From: Liolophura sinensis
Taxonomy: Eukaryota > Mollusca > Polyplacophora > Chitonida > Chitonidae
Direction: 5' to 3'
Length of the DNA: 64,000 nt
NCBI RefSeq assembly: GCF_032854445.1
Contig: NC_088300.1
Coordinates: forward strand, 12,371,191 to 12,435,190
Part shown: positions 37,139 through 49,553 of the stretch, piece after piece
How the letters are laid out: every line of letters begins with the position of its first letter
How positions within the stretch are numbered: the first letter of the stretch is position 1
The notes under the pieces: generated by a model
Seen by the model: the letters and a program-made list of their open reading frames with translations, nothing else
Told to the model about the DNA's origin: nothing
The model's database searches: none
Program-made: the position numbers and the translations under genes

Positions 37139-38193
37139 TTACAAGGAACAGTTACTAGTCACATCCGTCTGACACGGGTCCAGATGTATCGACTCTTTCT
37201 CCCGTAGGACCGTGGAATTGCACGAGGCAGGCGAACGCTTCCAACAACATCGCTTAACTTTGGGCTTTTCCTGAATACGCACACACCTAAGGCAAGCTTC
37301 ACGAAGCACTGGTTCCATAATTCCATAAACCAGCGGGTTAGCGCTATTGGCGATAGCATAAAGAACCGAGATCCACACATAAAAGTCTGGACTCAGATTC
37401 ATCTTGTGGTCAACAGCCCGTGTAATGCCGTAAGGTAGGTATCCCAGCATGATGACTAAAAACACCATGCCAAACATCTTTGTGATCCGTATCTCTCTGG
37501 CGAGCAGTTCCGGCTGCTTGGCCGCACACGCATGGCTGAGGTGTGCACTTTGATGAATATACACACGTAGCAGATTATAAGGACTAGAGAAGGTATCATC
37601 ATGAGCACAATCCCAACCAGTAAAGTTGTAAAACCAAATTCTTTCGTTATAAGACAACGGAGAAGTTTGGGTTCATAATAGGTCATGTGACCAAGATTTG
37701 GCTGTATTAGAAATAAAAGGGGCACTATCCTGGTTACTGCCAACACTACTATGGTATAAGCTTTCTTAGAAATGTGCTGATACCACGGATGTAAGATGAC
37801 GACGATGAAGCGATGGATGGCGATGAGGCTGGTATGCCAGAGAGAGCAGCCCATGAGAATGTAGTTAAAATGGACCACAAACTCACAGATGCCCATTCCT
37901 GATGTCCAACCTCCAGATAAGTATGACACCAACACAGATACATTGCTCACGCATAAATTCATTATGTCATTAATGCACAAGCTGACGATAAAAATATTGA
38001 TAATGTTATCAAGGCTTTTTTTCTGCACCAAGAACGTGATTACGTACAAATTGCCCAGCAGACCACTGGCTAAGGCCACAGACATGATTGCTGAGCCAAT
38101 TTTCAAGGCCAGCGGCGATGGGCCGATGCCATCATTGAAACGAGTCGTGTTAAAGGTGTAATGCTGCATGGTCAAGTTACCACTGTACATCAT
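37139..38193 (-). pseudogene. Class A (rhodopsin-like) GPCR, intronless, one frameshift
   Basis: A G protein-coupled receptor read on the minus strand from the ATG at 38193 to TAA at 37139. The first frame (38193 to about 37500) gives an N-terminus with NLT and NTT glycosylation sites, TM1 with GLLGNL, TM2 with SLCIND, a Trp in loop 1, the TM3 Cys (GICEF), IHRF in place of DRY, a TM4 lacking the usual Trp, a loop-2 Cys (LLRCL) and TM5 with a Pro. The second frame (from about 37535) supplies REIRITKMFG, TM6 with GYLPYG in place of CWxP, TM7 ending NPLVY, and a Cys/Lys-rich tail. The join needs one base missing (or two extra) within about 37500-37535, in intracellular loop 3, and no intron could fit there. 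The expected length of about 340 residues is normal for the class. The IHRF/GYLP/NPLVY pattern recalls melatonin-receptor-like and moody/Tre1-like orphan receptors. The ligand is unknown. It could be a functional gene with an assembly error. Confidence 0.85.
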
Positions 38194-39954
38194 TAGTCTG
38201 AGTGAAGTGAACGAGTTACAAATTACACACCATATAGATTAGCCCTGTCGGCAACTGCTCAACCAAATATACTTTGTGCTTGTGCAATATGCCAGGTCTC
38301 CATTTACTACACCAGAGCTTTCCTCACCTCGAACTAGTCGGCAACTCGCCAATATACTCTTAAACGAGGGTCCTTCCCTGAACCCTCAGCAGCAGGTGTC
38401 CAGTCAGTGATCACTAAAAGCTTGGGGAGAGTCACCTGGGCCTCCAAGGCATCAACTCTGGGATGTCCTTAACTGTCCATATCTCTTCTGCAGAGCACTG
38501 TTCCATCAAAGACAGAGAGTCCATGAACTATCAACACATTACCAACCTGTCATTACTGCCTCCTTGCAAGCTTCCATGGCTTTGTCCACATTTCACCAAG
38601 CCCTTCTCAAATCGTATCTCTCTGAACAGAGTGATAACATAAAAACATCAACCTTTCTCACTTGTCACTTTCAAGAAACAAAGGAAACTCCTACCAAAGT
38701 TCATTCTTCCCTAGTATTTTCCTCTGGGGACAAAATAGACGCTGGTAGAATATCTCTCCGCAGAGCATCCTATTTATCATCTGTGTATGTGCCTTAATAA
38801 ATTGCAGGTAAACTGCTCCTTTTGTTCTCTCAGATTTATCTTCCAGCTGACAACAGCATACATCCGAGCAGTAAAAAAAACTCTGGGGGCTTGGTAGTTA
38901 TATCAGAAAGGTTGTCTCATTGCTAGGCTGCAGGGTGGGATGGTGTCCACGAGCATAGGCTGAGCAGTATGAGCACGTAACTGATGCCTAACATAACATC
39001 CCTCTTAGCCAGAATTCAGCCAGCCCTCGAACGGAGGGGGGAAGTTTGAGGTGAATTATCCGTCGCCGATTTGCGGAGGCTGATCGTTCACCACTGAACA
39101 TTGGTTCGTAGAAAATTGATCTCCAATAGTTCACAGTTAATAAAGGTTGGTGCAGAAAATGAAGGGTGTTTTGAGTGACAGGCCGTTCTGGGCTGTCCAG
39201 TTCTCAGCAGCTGATAGGCTGAACTGGCACTTCCATGCACCAATCTGAGCCCTTTAATCCTTCCAAGTCTTGTGGTGCCTTGGGCTAACCTGACAAGGCC
39301 AGTGTAAACACACAACATTACAATATTAACACAGCCATACCTGCTCACAGTGTGAAAACCTTTTAATACAACACAACATTCAAATAAAAATCTTTCCCAA
39401 AAGAATACAGCTCCAAAGCATGTAAGCAAGTTCTCAGTCAATTGTCAGCTTAATTGTACCAGATCTAGTAAGTCTGGGAAATATTAAGTCAGCTGATATC
39501 TAGAGTTCTTCAAATCTGTCTTCCTTAATGGAATCATACCACACACCTAAAAGTACCACATTTACCAATACCTATAATTAATACATAAAGTGCAAAGCTT
39601 ATTCTGCAGCATCAAAGGACGTCGCTAATACATCCTTCCATACATGTGTATGCACCAGATACATTGGTCAGTGCTGCAGTCAGTTTCATTATTCATATTG
39701 CTATTAATTATAGAGGTGATATATTTTTTTTATAAATATTGAATATACAGTTAACAACCAGCACTATTTCAGTGGCTAGTGTTGTACAATGAGAACTTGT
39801 AATACCCATAAAGCGCAGTCCTAAAAATACTGTTACATTAAAAAATATTATGTCCATGTTTATACTATTATTTATTAATTTATCTATTTCATTCATGTTT
39901 AGCTTTGTACACAAAAAATTCTCACTTAAATGAAATCCCTCAGATTTATGGATG
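38194..39954. other. Region upstream of the receptor
   Basis: It should hold the promoter of the minus-strand receptor gene. No TATA box is evident. On the minus strand GAG/GTGAGGAAAG (about 38335-38320) resembles a splice donor, so a noncoding 5' exon is possible. The rest shows no gene; a minus-strand frame at 39441-39088 is not recognised. Confidence 0.35.
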
Positions 39955-40160
39955 GGTAAAACTGCAGTGGCAAATATGCATGAACACCACTCTTTGCCAG
40001 GTTCCTGACAAAGTTACTGGTATATAGCTTCAGCCAAAACAGCAAGAGTTGGATTTGAACTCATGATCTCACTGACCAAATATCTGTGCCACTGGGACCA
40101 GGTACCCTATTTCAATTTGAACACATTGGTCAGGTTTACTGATGGCAGGAATCAGATACC
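39955..40160 (-). mobile_element. tRNA-derived SINE, family 2, rearranged
   Basis: Shares with the copy at 4252-4490 the blocks GCCAGGTTCCTGACAAAG, CTTCAGCCAAAACAGCAAG and GTTGGATTTGAACTCATG (reverse B box). The block AGGTTTACTGATGG, which should lie to the left of these, appears on the right at about 40132-40145, so the copy is rearranged or two fragments adjoin. Confidence 0.6.
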
Positions 40161-40698
40161 TGATAAAGATCTTGATCTTAAGCTGCAGAGAAATCAGCAC
40201 AGATCCTCGGTGAATCTTGTTTGTCATGAGACTGGGATAACGCAATAGATCATTTGGTCATGGATTTTCCCCGGTAAAAATATGTAATAATAAGAGTGGG
40301 TATTAAAGCCTTACTTAAGGTTGAGTGACATTTAAGATGATAAAAAATATTGTTGGGCATCACATATAATCTTACCGGAATACATGATCAGATTTATATT
40401 CCATGAGAACATAGCAGCTCTAATCAGATTCTTTTACATTACATAACCACATAGCAACTGTTCATCTTTCACTAGAAACAGTCTGTGGCAAGGCACAAGG
40501 TTTGGAAATACTTTGATGTTTAGTGTGATATTCTCTAATTGAAACACAACATTGGTTTACATTCTATTTACTACAGATTGGACGAAAAAAATTCAAAATG
40601 GTCTAGTCTCCCCAGAGATTCTCCTACAATTTATACCCAGGCAGAAAACTAACAGAGTGGGTAAAGCTGTGGTCAAGACATACATACCGTTTAGGTAC

Positions 40699-41067
40699 TC
40701 ATAATACTTTAAAAAAATTAAAATTGAAAGCCCTTGCATTATGTGCACATAGAAAGTAAAACAGAAACATCAAAATTAACACACCATGCTCCATGCAATC
40801 AGAATAAAATAGCTGTGTATTCAATTGTTTTAGTATGATTATCACCAGTACACTGGCAGCCATTAAAGAGTCCCAGACCAGACTATGACAGCGTTGCCTA
40901 CTGCTGCTCAGAATGTCTGCTAGCTGTGCACTGTTCACCATGAGCGCCTCTGGCAGATTGATGATAGAAACGTTGCTAATTGCTTTTTCCTTCACGATTT
41001 CACAGCACATTTGTAAATTCTTTGACCATAATCGTGTGATCTCAAGCACGTTTTTAGTTCTCCTCAC
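40699..41067 (-). CDS. Possible internal exon, helical protein of unknown type
   Basis: The minus-strand frame begins at or just before the ATG at 41067, where the sequence AAATTTAG/GTGAGG offers a weak acceptor. It reads RRTKNVLEITRLWSKNLQ, then INLPEALMVNSAQLADIL and HSLVWDSLMAA. This is an amphipathic, Leu-rich pattern like a helical-repeat protein. After about residue 75 (near 40845) the translation becomes hydrophobic and Phe-rich, consistent with reading into an intron; a GTGATA donor lies there. No family or neighbouring exon is recognised. Confidence 0.25.
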   Translation of the reverse strand: MRRTKNVLEITRLWSKNLQMCCEIVKEKAISNVSIINLPEALMVNSAQLADILSSSRQRCHSLVWDSLMAASVLVIIILKQLNTQLFYSDCMEHGVLILMFLFYFLCAHNARAFNFNFFKVL

Positions 41068-41766
41068 CTAAATTTAATACTGCTGATTTTTGCATGGTGA
41101 CTGATAACGCAGGTTATCACAAAATCACAACCTCACTCCCCACACGTTTTCAACACTTCAAAAGTGCATGCCATTTTTCAAAGTGTAAGTCTGGCCTGTG
41201 GATACACTTTAACCATTTTTGCTGTTTACTAATACCTAAAATTAACATCTAATTAAAACTACAATTTTTTTTTTCAAAATTAAGATATATTGTGTAGTTA
41301 TGTGCATGTATTCAAAAGTAATAAACCACTTCTGATGGTGTTCAAATTGTGATATCAGCCAAAGCCTGTAATAACACTTAAATAGCTCTCGCCGTCACAG
41401 GTCATAGCCACTGCACTATGCAACAGTATAGAGGTGCGTGATCCAGCCAATCCCATAAACATAGCCCAATTTGTTTAAAGACATGTGATCATATACAGAT
41501 TACGTGATTAAAACATTATCAGTGCTCTGCAGAAAGTGCTGCCACTAGTTTGAAAATTGAGAGCTGACAGCTTGAGCGTAACTTATAGTTAGCATACTTG
41601 CTACAGATCAGATTAAGAAGCCGCACCCAACAAAAGTGTTTGAAACTGCTTGACACGAATTAGTGTGCACCACCATCACACAAAGGCATTACAGAAACTG
41701 TGTTGTACTGAGATATTGGTTGCTTGCGTCAACTATCAATGGTCAATTACTAAAATACATAAACAT

Positions 41767-41940
41767 GGGACAGTTTCACAAAATTTCTGTAACCATCTAA
41801 GGTCTGTTAGTAGGCTAAGGTTTATTTAGCCGACTACCATAAGCCGGCTATGAAAAAAATTGTCTAAGTCATTTCACAAAGGTGAAATTGTCTAAATCTC
41901 AGCTGCTTACCACAGCCGGCTATGTTGACAGATGAACACC
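41767..41940. mobile_element. Possible MITE remnant with AGCCGGCTATG repeats
   Basis: GGGACAGTTTCACAAAATTT at the left recalls the TTTCACAAA end of the 30108 family. Within it AGCCGGCTATG occurs twice (about 41842 and 41924), together with an internal palindrome ATTTCACAAAGGTGAAAT. A clear right terminus is not visible. Confidence 0.35.
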
Positions 41941-44689
41941 AACTGATTCAGCAATACCAGTCCGCCAAAATTGGCTTGCCAATTAATATCTCCTTGTACA
42001 GACCAAACATGATAAACAGAAATTCAATTTCCATCTTTGAAATCTGAAAAACAGCCAAAAAAGTCTTATCAGTTATGGCCTACTTGAACAATAACAGGTA
42101 AAGAAAGTAAAACATGATTGAGAGATTGTGACATCATACACTGTAATAACTGTAGAATATCACGTAAAAATCAGCACAAAATTCAGGGTGATTCTGACAA
42201 CAGATTACTCCTGCTACACAAGAAACTTCCAATTAATTTTACTACTTAGTAAGCGCATTAGCTAAAATTGAACTCAGCTTTTTCACAGCAGAGTTCTTTT
42301 TGTTCTGAGCAAAAGAGACATGCTACAGACACAACTGTGGCAACATGACAATTATAGTCATTTCATGGATCTCTATTTCTATCTCCTCAGGGAGTGTCCC
42401 AAACGACGTAATGTCCCTTTAACAAATTAAGTGCATCCAGCTTAATGAAATTGGTTTCCTCATTTTCATCAATAATCAATTTTGCCTAAACCTCGCTTAA
42501 AACATGAATATGACACTTCAATGAGTATTATCTAAACTTAAACGAGAAAGTTGTGCACACACAGATGAGTCTCATGACGGTGGTCCATTCGAAGTATACC
42601 TGTGCTAATTGTCATTGGCAATACGCATATTTTTTTTATATTTGCCAAGTACTTTAATGTTCAGCAGCCTGAAAGTTAGTTGTGCAATTTCGCACATAGT
42701 TGTCAGCCATCAAAACGTCTCGACCTACAACTTCATCCCTATTTGTCAGTTGTGCTCCCGATGTGATTTCTACAACTGTCAATATCATCAGGACACCACC
42801 AGCAGTTTCAGCCCAGTATCCATGTGTGCTTACCAGTGGAAATGGAATATATGTTCTGTCAACTAAACAAACATACATGGGATCAATTTTATACTTTAAC
42901 CTGTGGGAAAGCAGCCCTGCTCTACATGGGCTAGCTGTTACAGCAGCATTATGAGCCATATGATGCTGCTCCCAATAGAGAGAACTTTTCCGGCCAAAAT
43001 TTCAAAAGTAAACATCGTTTCCAAGCTGGTGTTTGCAGAAGTGAGACTGTAAAATTATGTGATGGTTGGCATAATTCACAGCTATGACTAACATATACGT
43101 ATCATGTACGTAAAGTCATGTGATGGAAAATCGTAAAGTAACCTGAATGCATGAATGAACATTTATAGCTTACTTAATGCCACACTCACAATATTTTCTG
43201 TTTGAACAAGGAAAATGTATAATTAAAATTTTAGATCTGAAACTGATATCATCCAAAATCAAACAAACATTTTAGAAACACAAATACCAGCTAAAATATT
43301 GAAACAGGTAATTTGAAGATATCATGTACTTAAACGTTTTCTTTAATTAGTTATCTATTCAATCCCTAAATTTAGAAATTTAAAACTTTTTCTTTTTCTT
43401 CTAAACACAACACGATCTGGCCTTTAACAGTTTTTGGGGTATCATCATACATCTTTTAGTAAGCTAATTCTGTATTAAAATACCTCCTTCCTTAATTAGG
43501 AGTGAACTGCTGTTTTTTGTAGGTAATAAAGTAAATGACCAACTTTACTGAGAAATGCATGCCAACTTACTGAAAGACAAAGTTGGTCTTCAACAACTGC
43601 TCTGGCAGTCTTAATTCATGCTGCTTACAACAAAGGTGAGACACAAACTAAGCTACAAAGCACAAATATAATGGCACGATTTCGACAGATCAGCTATAAT
43701 GAGGTCTCCTGAAGTAGTCTCTATGATCTCATTCAGATCTCTTCAGACAACTCCAGATCTGCACTAAAGTTTACGGTGTATATATAGTCAGTACACTATA
43801 GTTCTACTGACTGGTCAGTATGGGCTTGGACAGCCCAGTGCTAGGCCACTACAGATGGTATTGATTGTGAATGGTCTGATATTAAGCCTTACTTCACAGC
43901 TGTTGTCTATACAGAACACCCAAGAGTGGATAATTACACCCTCCGGATAAGCAGTTTTGTAAAGTGCAGGCGTGGGACTCCTGCCCAGGGGGTGGATGGT
44001 CAATACAGTATGGACAGGCTTCCAAAACTTTTTTTAAAAGAAGAAATGTGCAGGGGACCATTACACAATGTATCATGATTTCACTTATGAGAAAATATAA
44101 CTCCCCAATTAAACTGTTTAATTTAACTAATTAATTTCTGACAAATGGTGAGTAATGGGTTTTGGAGGTCTGTCAGGTACATATGTACCTGGAAAAGGCC
44201 ATCATGTTATTCTCACTTTCCTTCATCAACAACTGTTGTAGCCATCACATAATTATTCAAAATTTCTCAAGTATAGATGATGTTGAACACAAATGAAACA
44301 AACAAGACATACAACTGCTTGACTAAAACAAAAAACAAAGCTGCAGACAGGTATTTGTGGGATGGTAAGAAAACTTGCTTTATCATGGGCACTCACAGCA
44401 CTCCTCAAATATTCACACGTTTGTTTAAAAGCTATGTTCAACAATTTAACACATTCAATAACACAACTGCTTCTGCTTCTGTAACTGGCTCCCATCAAAT
44501 TCCAAGTACCAAATGGGCAAACATGTGTCCACAAAGCAAGTTTAAAAAACGTAGAAATAAACACACTCAATGTGTACATGAAAAACTCAAATAAAATGCA
44601 AATACTGCATAAAAACAACAAGAAAAAATCAATTCCACTCCATAAAAGAATCAATACAGCTGTATAAAAAAAATGCGATAAAAGACCAT
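41941..44689. other. Unassigned DNA with one GC-richer ORF patch
   Basis: Apart from the ORF at 42654-42959 nothing is recognised. A plus-strand frame at 44277-44594 (105 codons) overlaps a longer minus frame; both lack motifs. Confidence 0.45.
42654..42959 (-). CDS. Uncharacterised 101-codon ORF, possibly a decayed fragment
   Basis: A minus-strand ATG-to-stop frame in a locally GC-richer patch. The peptide has balanced composition (for example DPMYVCLVDRTYIPFP and THGYWAETAGG) and no low complexity. A donor-like CTG/GTAAGC lies inside it at about 42829, which would argue for an exon rather than an intact ORF. Frames on the other strand are also open here, so the open frame may reflect composition only. 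No family is recognised. Confidence 0.2.
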   Translation of the reverse strand: MAHNAAVTASPCRAGLLSHRLKYKIDPMYVCLVDRTYIPFPLVSTHGYWAETAGGVLMILTVVEITSGAQLTNRDEVVGRDVLMADNYVRNCTTNFQAAEH

Positions 44690-45260
44690 TGATCGAGCAA
44701 CAGTTTCTGTCCTGGGCTTAACAAGATGCTTGTAAGCTGACGATACTGGTTCAGCTGCAAAAGGAGCTGACCAAGGACAGACACTCCAGATCTCTGCCCA
44801 GTCCAAGCTGCACTCTATTATAAGGGTTTCTTCGGACAGCCAGCAAAGGTGAAACCCCTAAAGGCATTAGACGTCTGTGACAAACACAGAATGCAAACAT
44901 ATTGGCCGTTATTTGTTGAAACAATTCTCGTCAGTTTTTGTGAGGATTCTGCTGATGAATTCCTAGGCAGGAACTCAGTACAATATCCAGGCTCCAGGAG
45001 AACAATACATCAAGCTTGAGTTTTCCCTTGGACTTCAAAGGTGTTTGGGAAAGATCAGAGAACTTCAAAGACAGACTTACAACACCATCCATTGACAGAA
45101 AGCAATAACAGCCCATCAGCATCTTAGAAAAGACTGACCACTACATCGTAATAGACCTCAACCCTCTGGGTGTAACAAGACCCACCAATCTCTAAACTAC
45201 ACCAATTACGGGCAATTCCAACCACTTTTATGGCTATGAATGGGCCATTAAATCTGAGTG
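44690..45260. promoter_or_regulatory. Candidate noncoding regulatory block
   Basis: Complex, repeat-free sequence with two CTTCAAAG words (about 45034 and 45063, TCF/LEF-like), TTTTATGG (about 45223, posterior-Hox or Cdx-like) and CCATTAAA (about 45244). No ORF stands out. The call rests on composition and short words only. Confidence 0.2.
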
Positions 45261-45493
45261 ATTCCATTTAATTTAGGTACAATCAGCATCTTAATAAAAG
45301 TGAAACAGGAATGTACCATTATACACCCATGAAGTCATTACACTTAACATATACACTTCAAAGCAATGTGGTCATTTAAGCAGCATTTTCTGTTTTCTTG
45401 CATTTCCACCCGTTTTCTTCATGTTACCTGCAATATACTGAGAAAAAACTGTTCTGTCCATCAATATCAATGCCAAAAAGCATGGCAGTTTGA

Positions 45494-45518
45494 GGAATGA
45501 ATGAATGAATGAATGAAA
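45494..45518. repeat. (AATG)n microsatellite
   Basis: GGAATGAATGAATGAATGAA, about five units. Confidence 0.85.
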
Positions 45519-45699
45519 GCTTGGGGTTGAAGGTCGTACTGAACAATTTTTCAGTCGAGGAGGAGAAATCATTAGGTGTGTGCTCATAAACCATGTCTTC
45601 TTGAGGCGTGGCAAGTGTATACTGCTGAACTATCATGACAAAGACACCAGACATGATACCCCACCCAGTAAAATTATACTGACACCAGTCCTGTTTCCT

Positions 45700-45823
45700 T
45701 GCTCTAACCCCTCAGTGCTGAAAGCTGAGCACCATTTTCAAAATCTCCGGATATGGAAGGACCCGGGTTTGATCTGACATCAAGGCCGATGCTCCAACCA
45801 TTAGGCCACTCAATCGGACCAAC
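45700..45823 (-). mobile_element. tRNA-like SINE head, third type
   Basis: On the minus strand the sequence starting at 45822 reads like a tRNA: GAGTGGCCTAATGGTTGGAG fits an A box, and GATCAAACCCGGGTCC fits a B box about 35 bp later. No acceptor-stem pairing supports an active tRNA gene, so a tRNA-derived SINE or pseudo-tRNA is likelier. Confidence 0.45.
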
Positions 45824-48800
45824 AGTTTGAGGAAGAGTGGTAAATATATGTCATTGCCAACCTTCCAAGCATTTCCACGAGAAACGTGATTGAAATTAAG
45901 AAGATAATTTCAAATTTTTTGCCCGTCCACCCCCCCACCCCCGAGACATTTAACTTTATAATAAAGTCCATGCTTCTTTTATATTTTTGTTTTTCTACTC
46001 TTTGTTTATACTTGCTCGGAGTCTTCAGTGCTGCTTTATATATGATAAGAGTGTCTGTTCCCAGTTATCAACAATCTAGAGTTTTGCCTCGATTTTCAGT
46101 AAGTCACCAATGACATATTACATATCAACGCACTTTGTGACAAAAACTTTGCTATGGCCACTTCTAAGTACGGCTTTCTGCTCTGTGTCAGTTTGAAATG
46201 TGTGCTATTCTTGTTTCCCAAAAATAGGACAGTACATGCGCACTTTAGTTGCCAGAGTCAAATCACCTGAGACACACATTTACAGAGTAGCGGAAAGGTA
46301 CTTTTCAAAAGGTCATCACTGGACAGCGAGGCGAGTGATCTTCACCTCCCTCCATCAGGCCCCCAAGTCAAATACCCAGGTTTTGTAGACATGTTTTAAT
46401 AATGATCTTCTATGAAAATTAAACCAGAAATTGGCCTGTTCAAGCATGTATGTCCTATCATCATAATGCTGTACACACCTTAGCAGACTGCTGCTCCAAT
46501 CATTTCTGAAGCAATTAGCAGATGACACACTCACTGTGCAAAGGTAAGATAAGCACGGATACATGTGCCCATCCAATTTAATACCTGCCGCACTTTAATG
46601 GTAAAATTTACCTAATCTCTTTCAATGCTCAGCTTCCTGCTACGGCAGATCAAGGCTTCACTATGGTAGTCATAATTTGAAGGCATGGACATCTGTCACT
46701 TTTTGATCACGGTTGGCTAAAACTTTCTCACCATCTAGGCTTCCAGCATTACTAATGTAAAACCTTGGTGTGTGCCTCATTGCGGAAGTAACAGCGAATT
46801 GGGTTAAGACTCTTGAATCAAATTTAACCTTTTTTACACCTAGACTTTTTCGTACCACCATTATCCTTAACCCCTTTCAAATCTAGCTCAAAGTGGAACG
46901 TATCCTTGAAACCCTATTCCCTCGACCTTTTCGCATATGAACTTTCTGAGCAATTCATACACATTTTTAAACTGATTTTGCAAAACTACATTGCTTGCAT
47001 GGGCCATGACTCATTCCCACAATTTCAATTTTCTTTTTCATTTATTCCATAAAGAATTTGTCATACTAGAATTTATCTACACAAGATTATAAAATATACA
47101 TTAGAAATATATAGGACATGATTAATTTGCTACATTTATATATCACCCTAATTGCTATTTCCCAGAAAGAAATATCAAGCCCTCTTTCAACGGAAACCTT
47201 AACTTTGACTATAATTTTACAAATTATCATATTCGTGAATTTAAATTGTTTTAAGTATGTTGTTTAAGTCAGAAGTCACAGTTTCTTTATTAATGTATTT
47301 ATTTTTCTTCCTACTTCCACATTTCCATCCACTCATGAAATTTTGCTTGCATAGAAAAAAACAAGGAAAAAGAAAAAAAATCTTCCACACCTTATATCAA
47401 CATGACACAGCACTATTATACCCGTGACAAATTCTTGAGTATGGCTTTATGAACACCCATCAAACAAACAAATAACTTTTTACAGTGAAATTCCATAAAA
47501 AAATAGGTTAGGGACATTGTACTTGATACATGGCCTTTAATGCCAGTCATGCAAGAACATATTTTCTTCAGTACAACCTTGGTCAGTGACAGAAATGCAA
47601 TGGTTATATACAATGGTGATAAAACAGAGACAGATGAACTGATGACACAGGTCACTTTGAAAATATACCCCTAGGCTAACAACAATAGCTGAGAAGGAAA
47701 AAATCAAAGAATAAATTCCCTCTAATCGTCCAGACAGTGACTTGGTACAGTTCTTGGAATGATGACTGTGGCAACATGATCACCTATACCATACAGAACA
47801 CAGTTTCCATATAAACCACATAACCTGATTATAGAGATTATGAGCTGCTCACTGCAAGAGGATGAAATTACAGCTTCCTTCCAGTGAAAACTGGATCAGA
47901 TAGCTTCATCAAGAGCCGAGGCCATCATCTTTGCCACTGGTCAATCCTAGCCTTAAACCTTCCTGTGACAATGGACAGGAAGTGATCCATTGAATACAAG
48001 AGCTAATTTTTTTCCTGGAAATGACTCAAGGCCAGGATTAGAGATCAGGGCCATGTTCCTCAAAGTGATTTTTAATCACCGTCTCCACACATCGTGGCTG
48101 AAGGTAAATTGATCATAGCCCAGCAAACACTTTGATCGAGAAGCACGGCCCTGCCCAGCTCATTTTGCTAGAGCTTACAGACAGATCTTTTAACCTATCA
48201 AAAGGCTGTTATTTCATATAGCTAAAGATCATGCCATATGAAACTGGCAGAATTAGACGTATTAGTCACCATTTCAAACATATGATACTTTATTCACTCT
48301 GAAAGTGTACACTTGCCATAACATCTTCCAGTGAGAAATTAATAAGTTTTAAATAACTGTCTTGTTCAAAGAAGTTCCAGGTAAATTGTGAACATGTGCA
48401 ATTCATTAAGTGACAAGTGCCTTATAATTAAGCCAATTGGATGTTACATAGGACACGAATGCACCATTTCTAGTTTACTATGAGCAGACAGATACATGTA
48501 CATAAGATATTCATATCTGTACATCCACTTATAAAAGCATCGAACTAAAAAACCTTAAAAAAGTATCATACGAGTACAGATAAATTACAGATTTATTGCT
48601 AACTAATATTTCATAACAAAATTGAACACAGATCAACACAAGCGAAAACCTCTTGAAAATCAATAAACTTGTACTAAGTCTTCACAAGAAGCTATCATGT
48701 GAAATTCCATGCCAAAAAAGTGAAGCATATGTGATCCTTGCCAACACAATTAGTGCATTTCAGCCACTTTGAAGTGATTTTCAATTTCCTAGATTCTTAG

Positions 48801-49421
48801 AAAAAATGTCTGAAATCAACCTCTACTAAAAAATTCACACCACCTTTTCACAATTAAAATCGATGAGAATAAAATCCTCAACAAATTTTTCAAACCTAGC
48901 ATACTGAAAACCACTCAGTACTGTTTACAGTATTTTACTCCATGTAATACAGTATTTTATTCCATGTAATACAGTATTTTTTATTCCATGTAATATTTTG
49001 TGTCCTTGTATGTCCACCCGACCATAAGGGGACAAAAAGAGCCACAATTTTGTCAAAAAAGGATGAAATAACCTGAGACAAACTTAATATGTAACTAGCC
49101 AAGGTAAAGTCAAGTAGCGAGTTTCAATTCAACCCATGGAACATAAAAAACAATGTAAGGAAAACTGTCAACTTCATGAGTCAACAGAGACATTCGTATT
49201 CTGGCCATCAGCCAAAATGGGCAATCCAGGCCAATAATCCCAAGGCCAATTCCCAAAACGCTGTTAAACACAAACCACCACAGAACTGGCAAAGTACAAA
49301 ATTAAGACGGATTCAACATTTAAACAAGGCAAAAAAAACCATCAATTAATGCTTCTGTTAATTAAAAGTATGAAGAAAGCTTGAAACTTGTGCTTGATCT
49401 GTAACTCATCAGTAACAAGTT
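45824..49421. other. Unassigned AT-rich DNA
   Basis: Includes the 22-bp repeat at 48925. The patch 47870-48230 is more complex and carries CTTTGATC and ATCAAAAGG (TCF/LEF-like) and TTTAATCA words, so it could be regulatory, on weak grounds. No gene is seen. Confidence 0.45.
48925..48996. repeat. Tandem repeat of about 22 bp, 3 copies
   Basis: CAGTATTTTATTCCATGTAA and close variants follow one another (CAGTATTTTACTCC, CAGTATTTTATTCC, CAGTATTTTTTATTCC). Confidence 0.85.
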
Positions 49422-49553
49422 TTATTTATTTCATTTGATTGGTTTTTTATGCTGTATTCAAGAATATTTCATTTATCTGATGGTGGCCAGCATTATTGTG
49501 GGAGGAAACCGAGCAAAGCCTGGGGGAAACCCATAACCATCCACAGGTGGCTG
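49422..49553 (-). mobile_element. SINE family 1, 5'-truncated
   Basis: Minus-strand copy from TTTATTTATTTCATTTGATT through GCTGTATTCAAGAATATTTC, GGTGGCCAGCATTATTG and CCATCCACAGGTGGCTG, ending near 49553. The tRNA-like head is absent. Confidence 0.8.

Noticed and set aside
45424-45654. Two overlapping minus-strand ORFs that look partly protein-like
   Set aside because: They run through an AATG microsatellite and share no motif; only a donor-like CAG/GTAACA at the end supports an exon.
45758-45823. Possible functional tRNA gene on the minus strand
   Set aside because: A and B boxes are present but acceptor-stem pairing is not convincing; a SINE head or pseudo-tRNA fits better.
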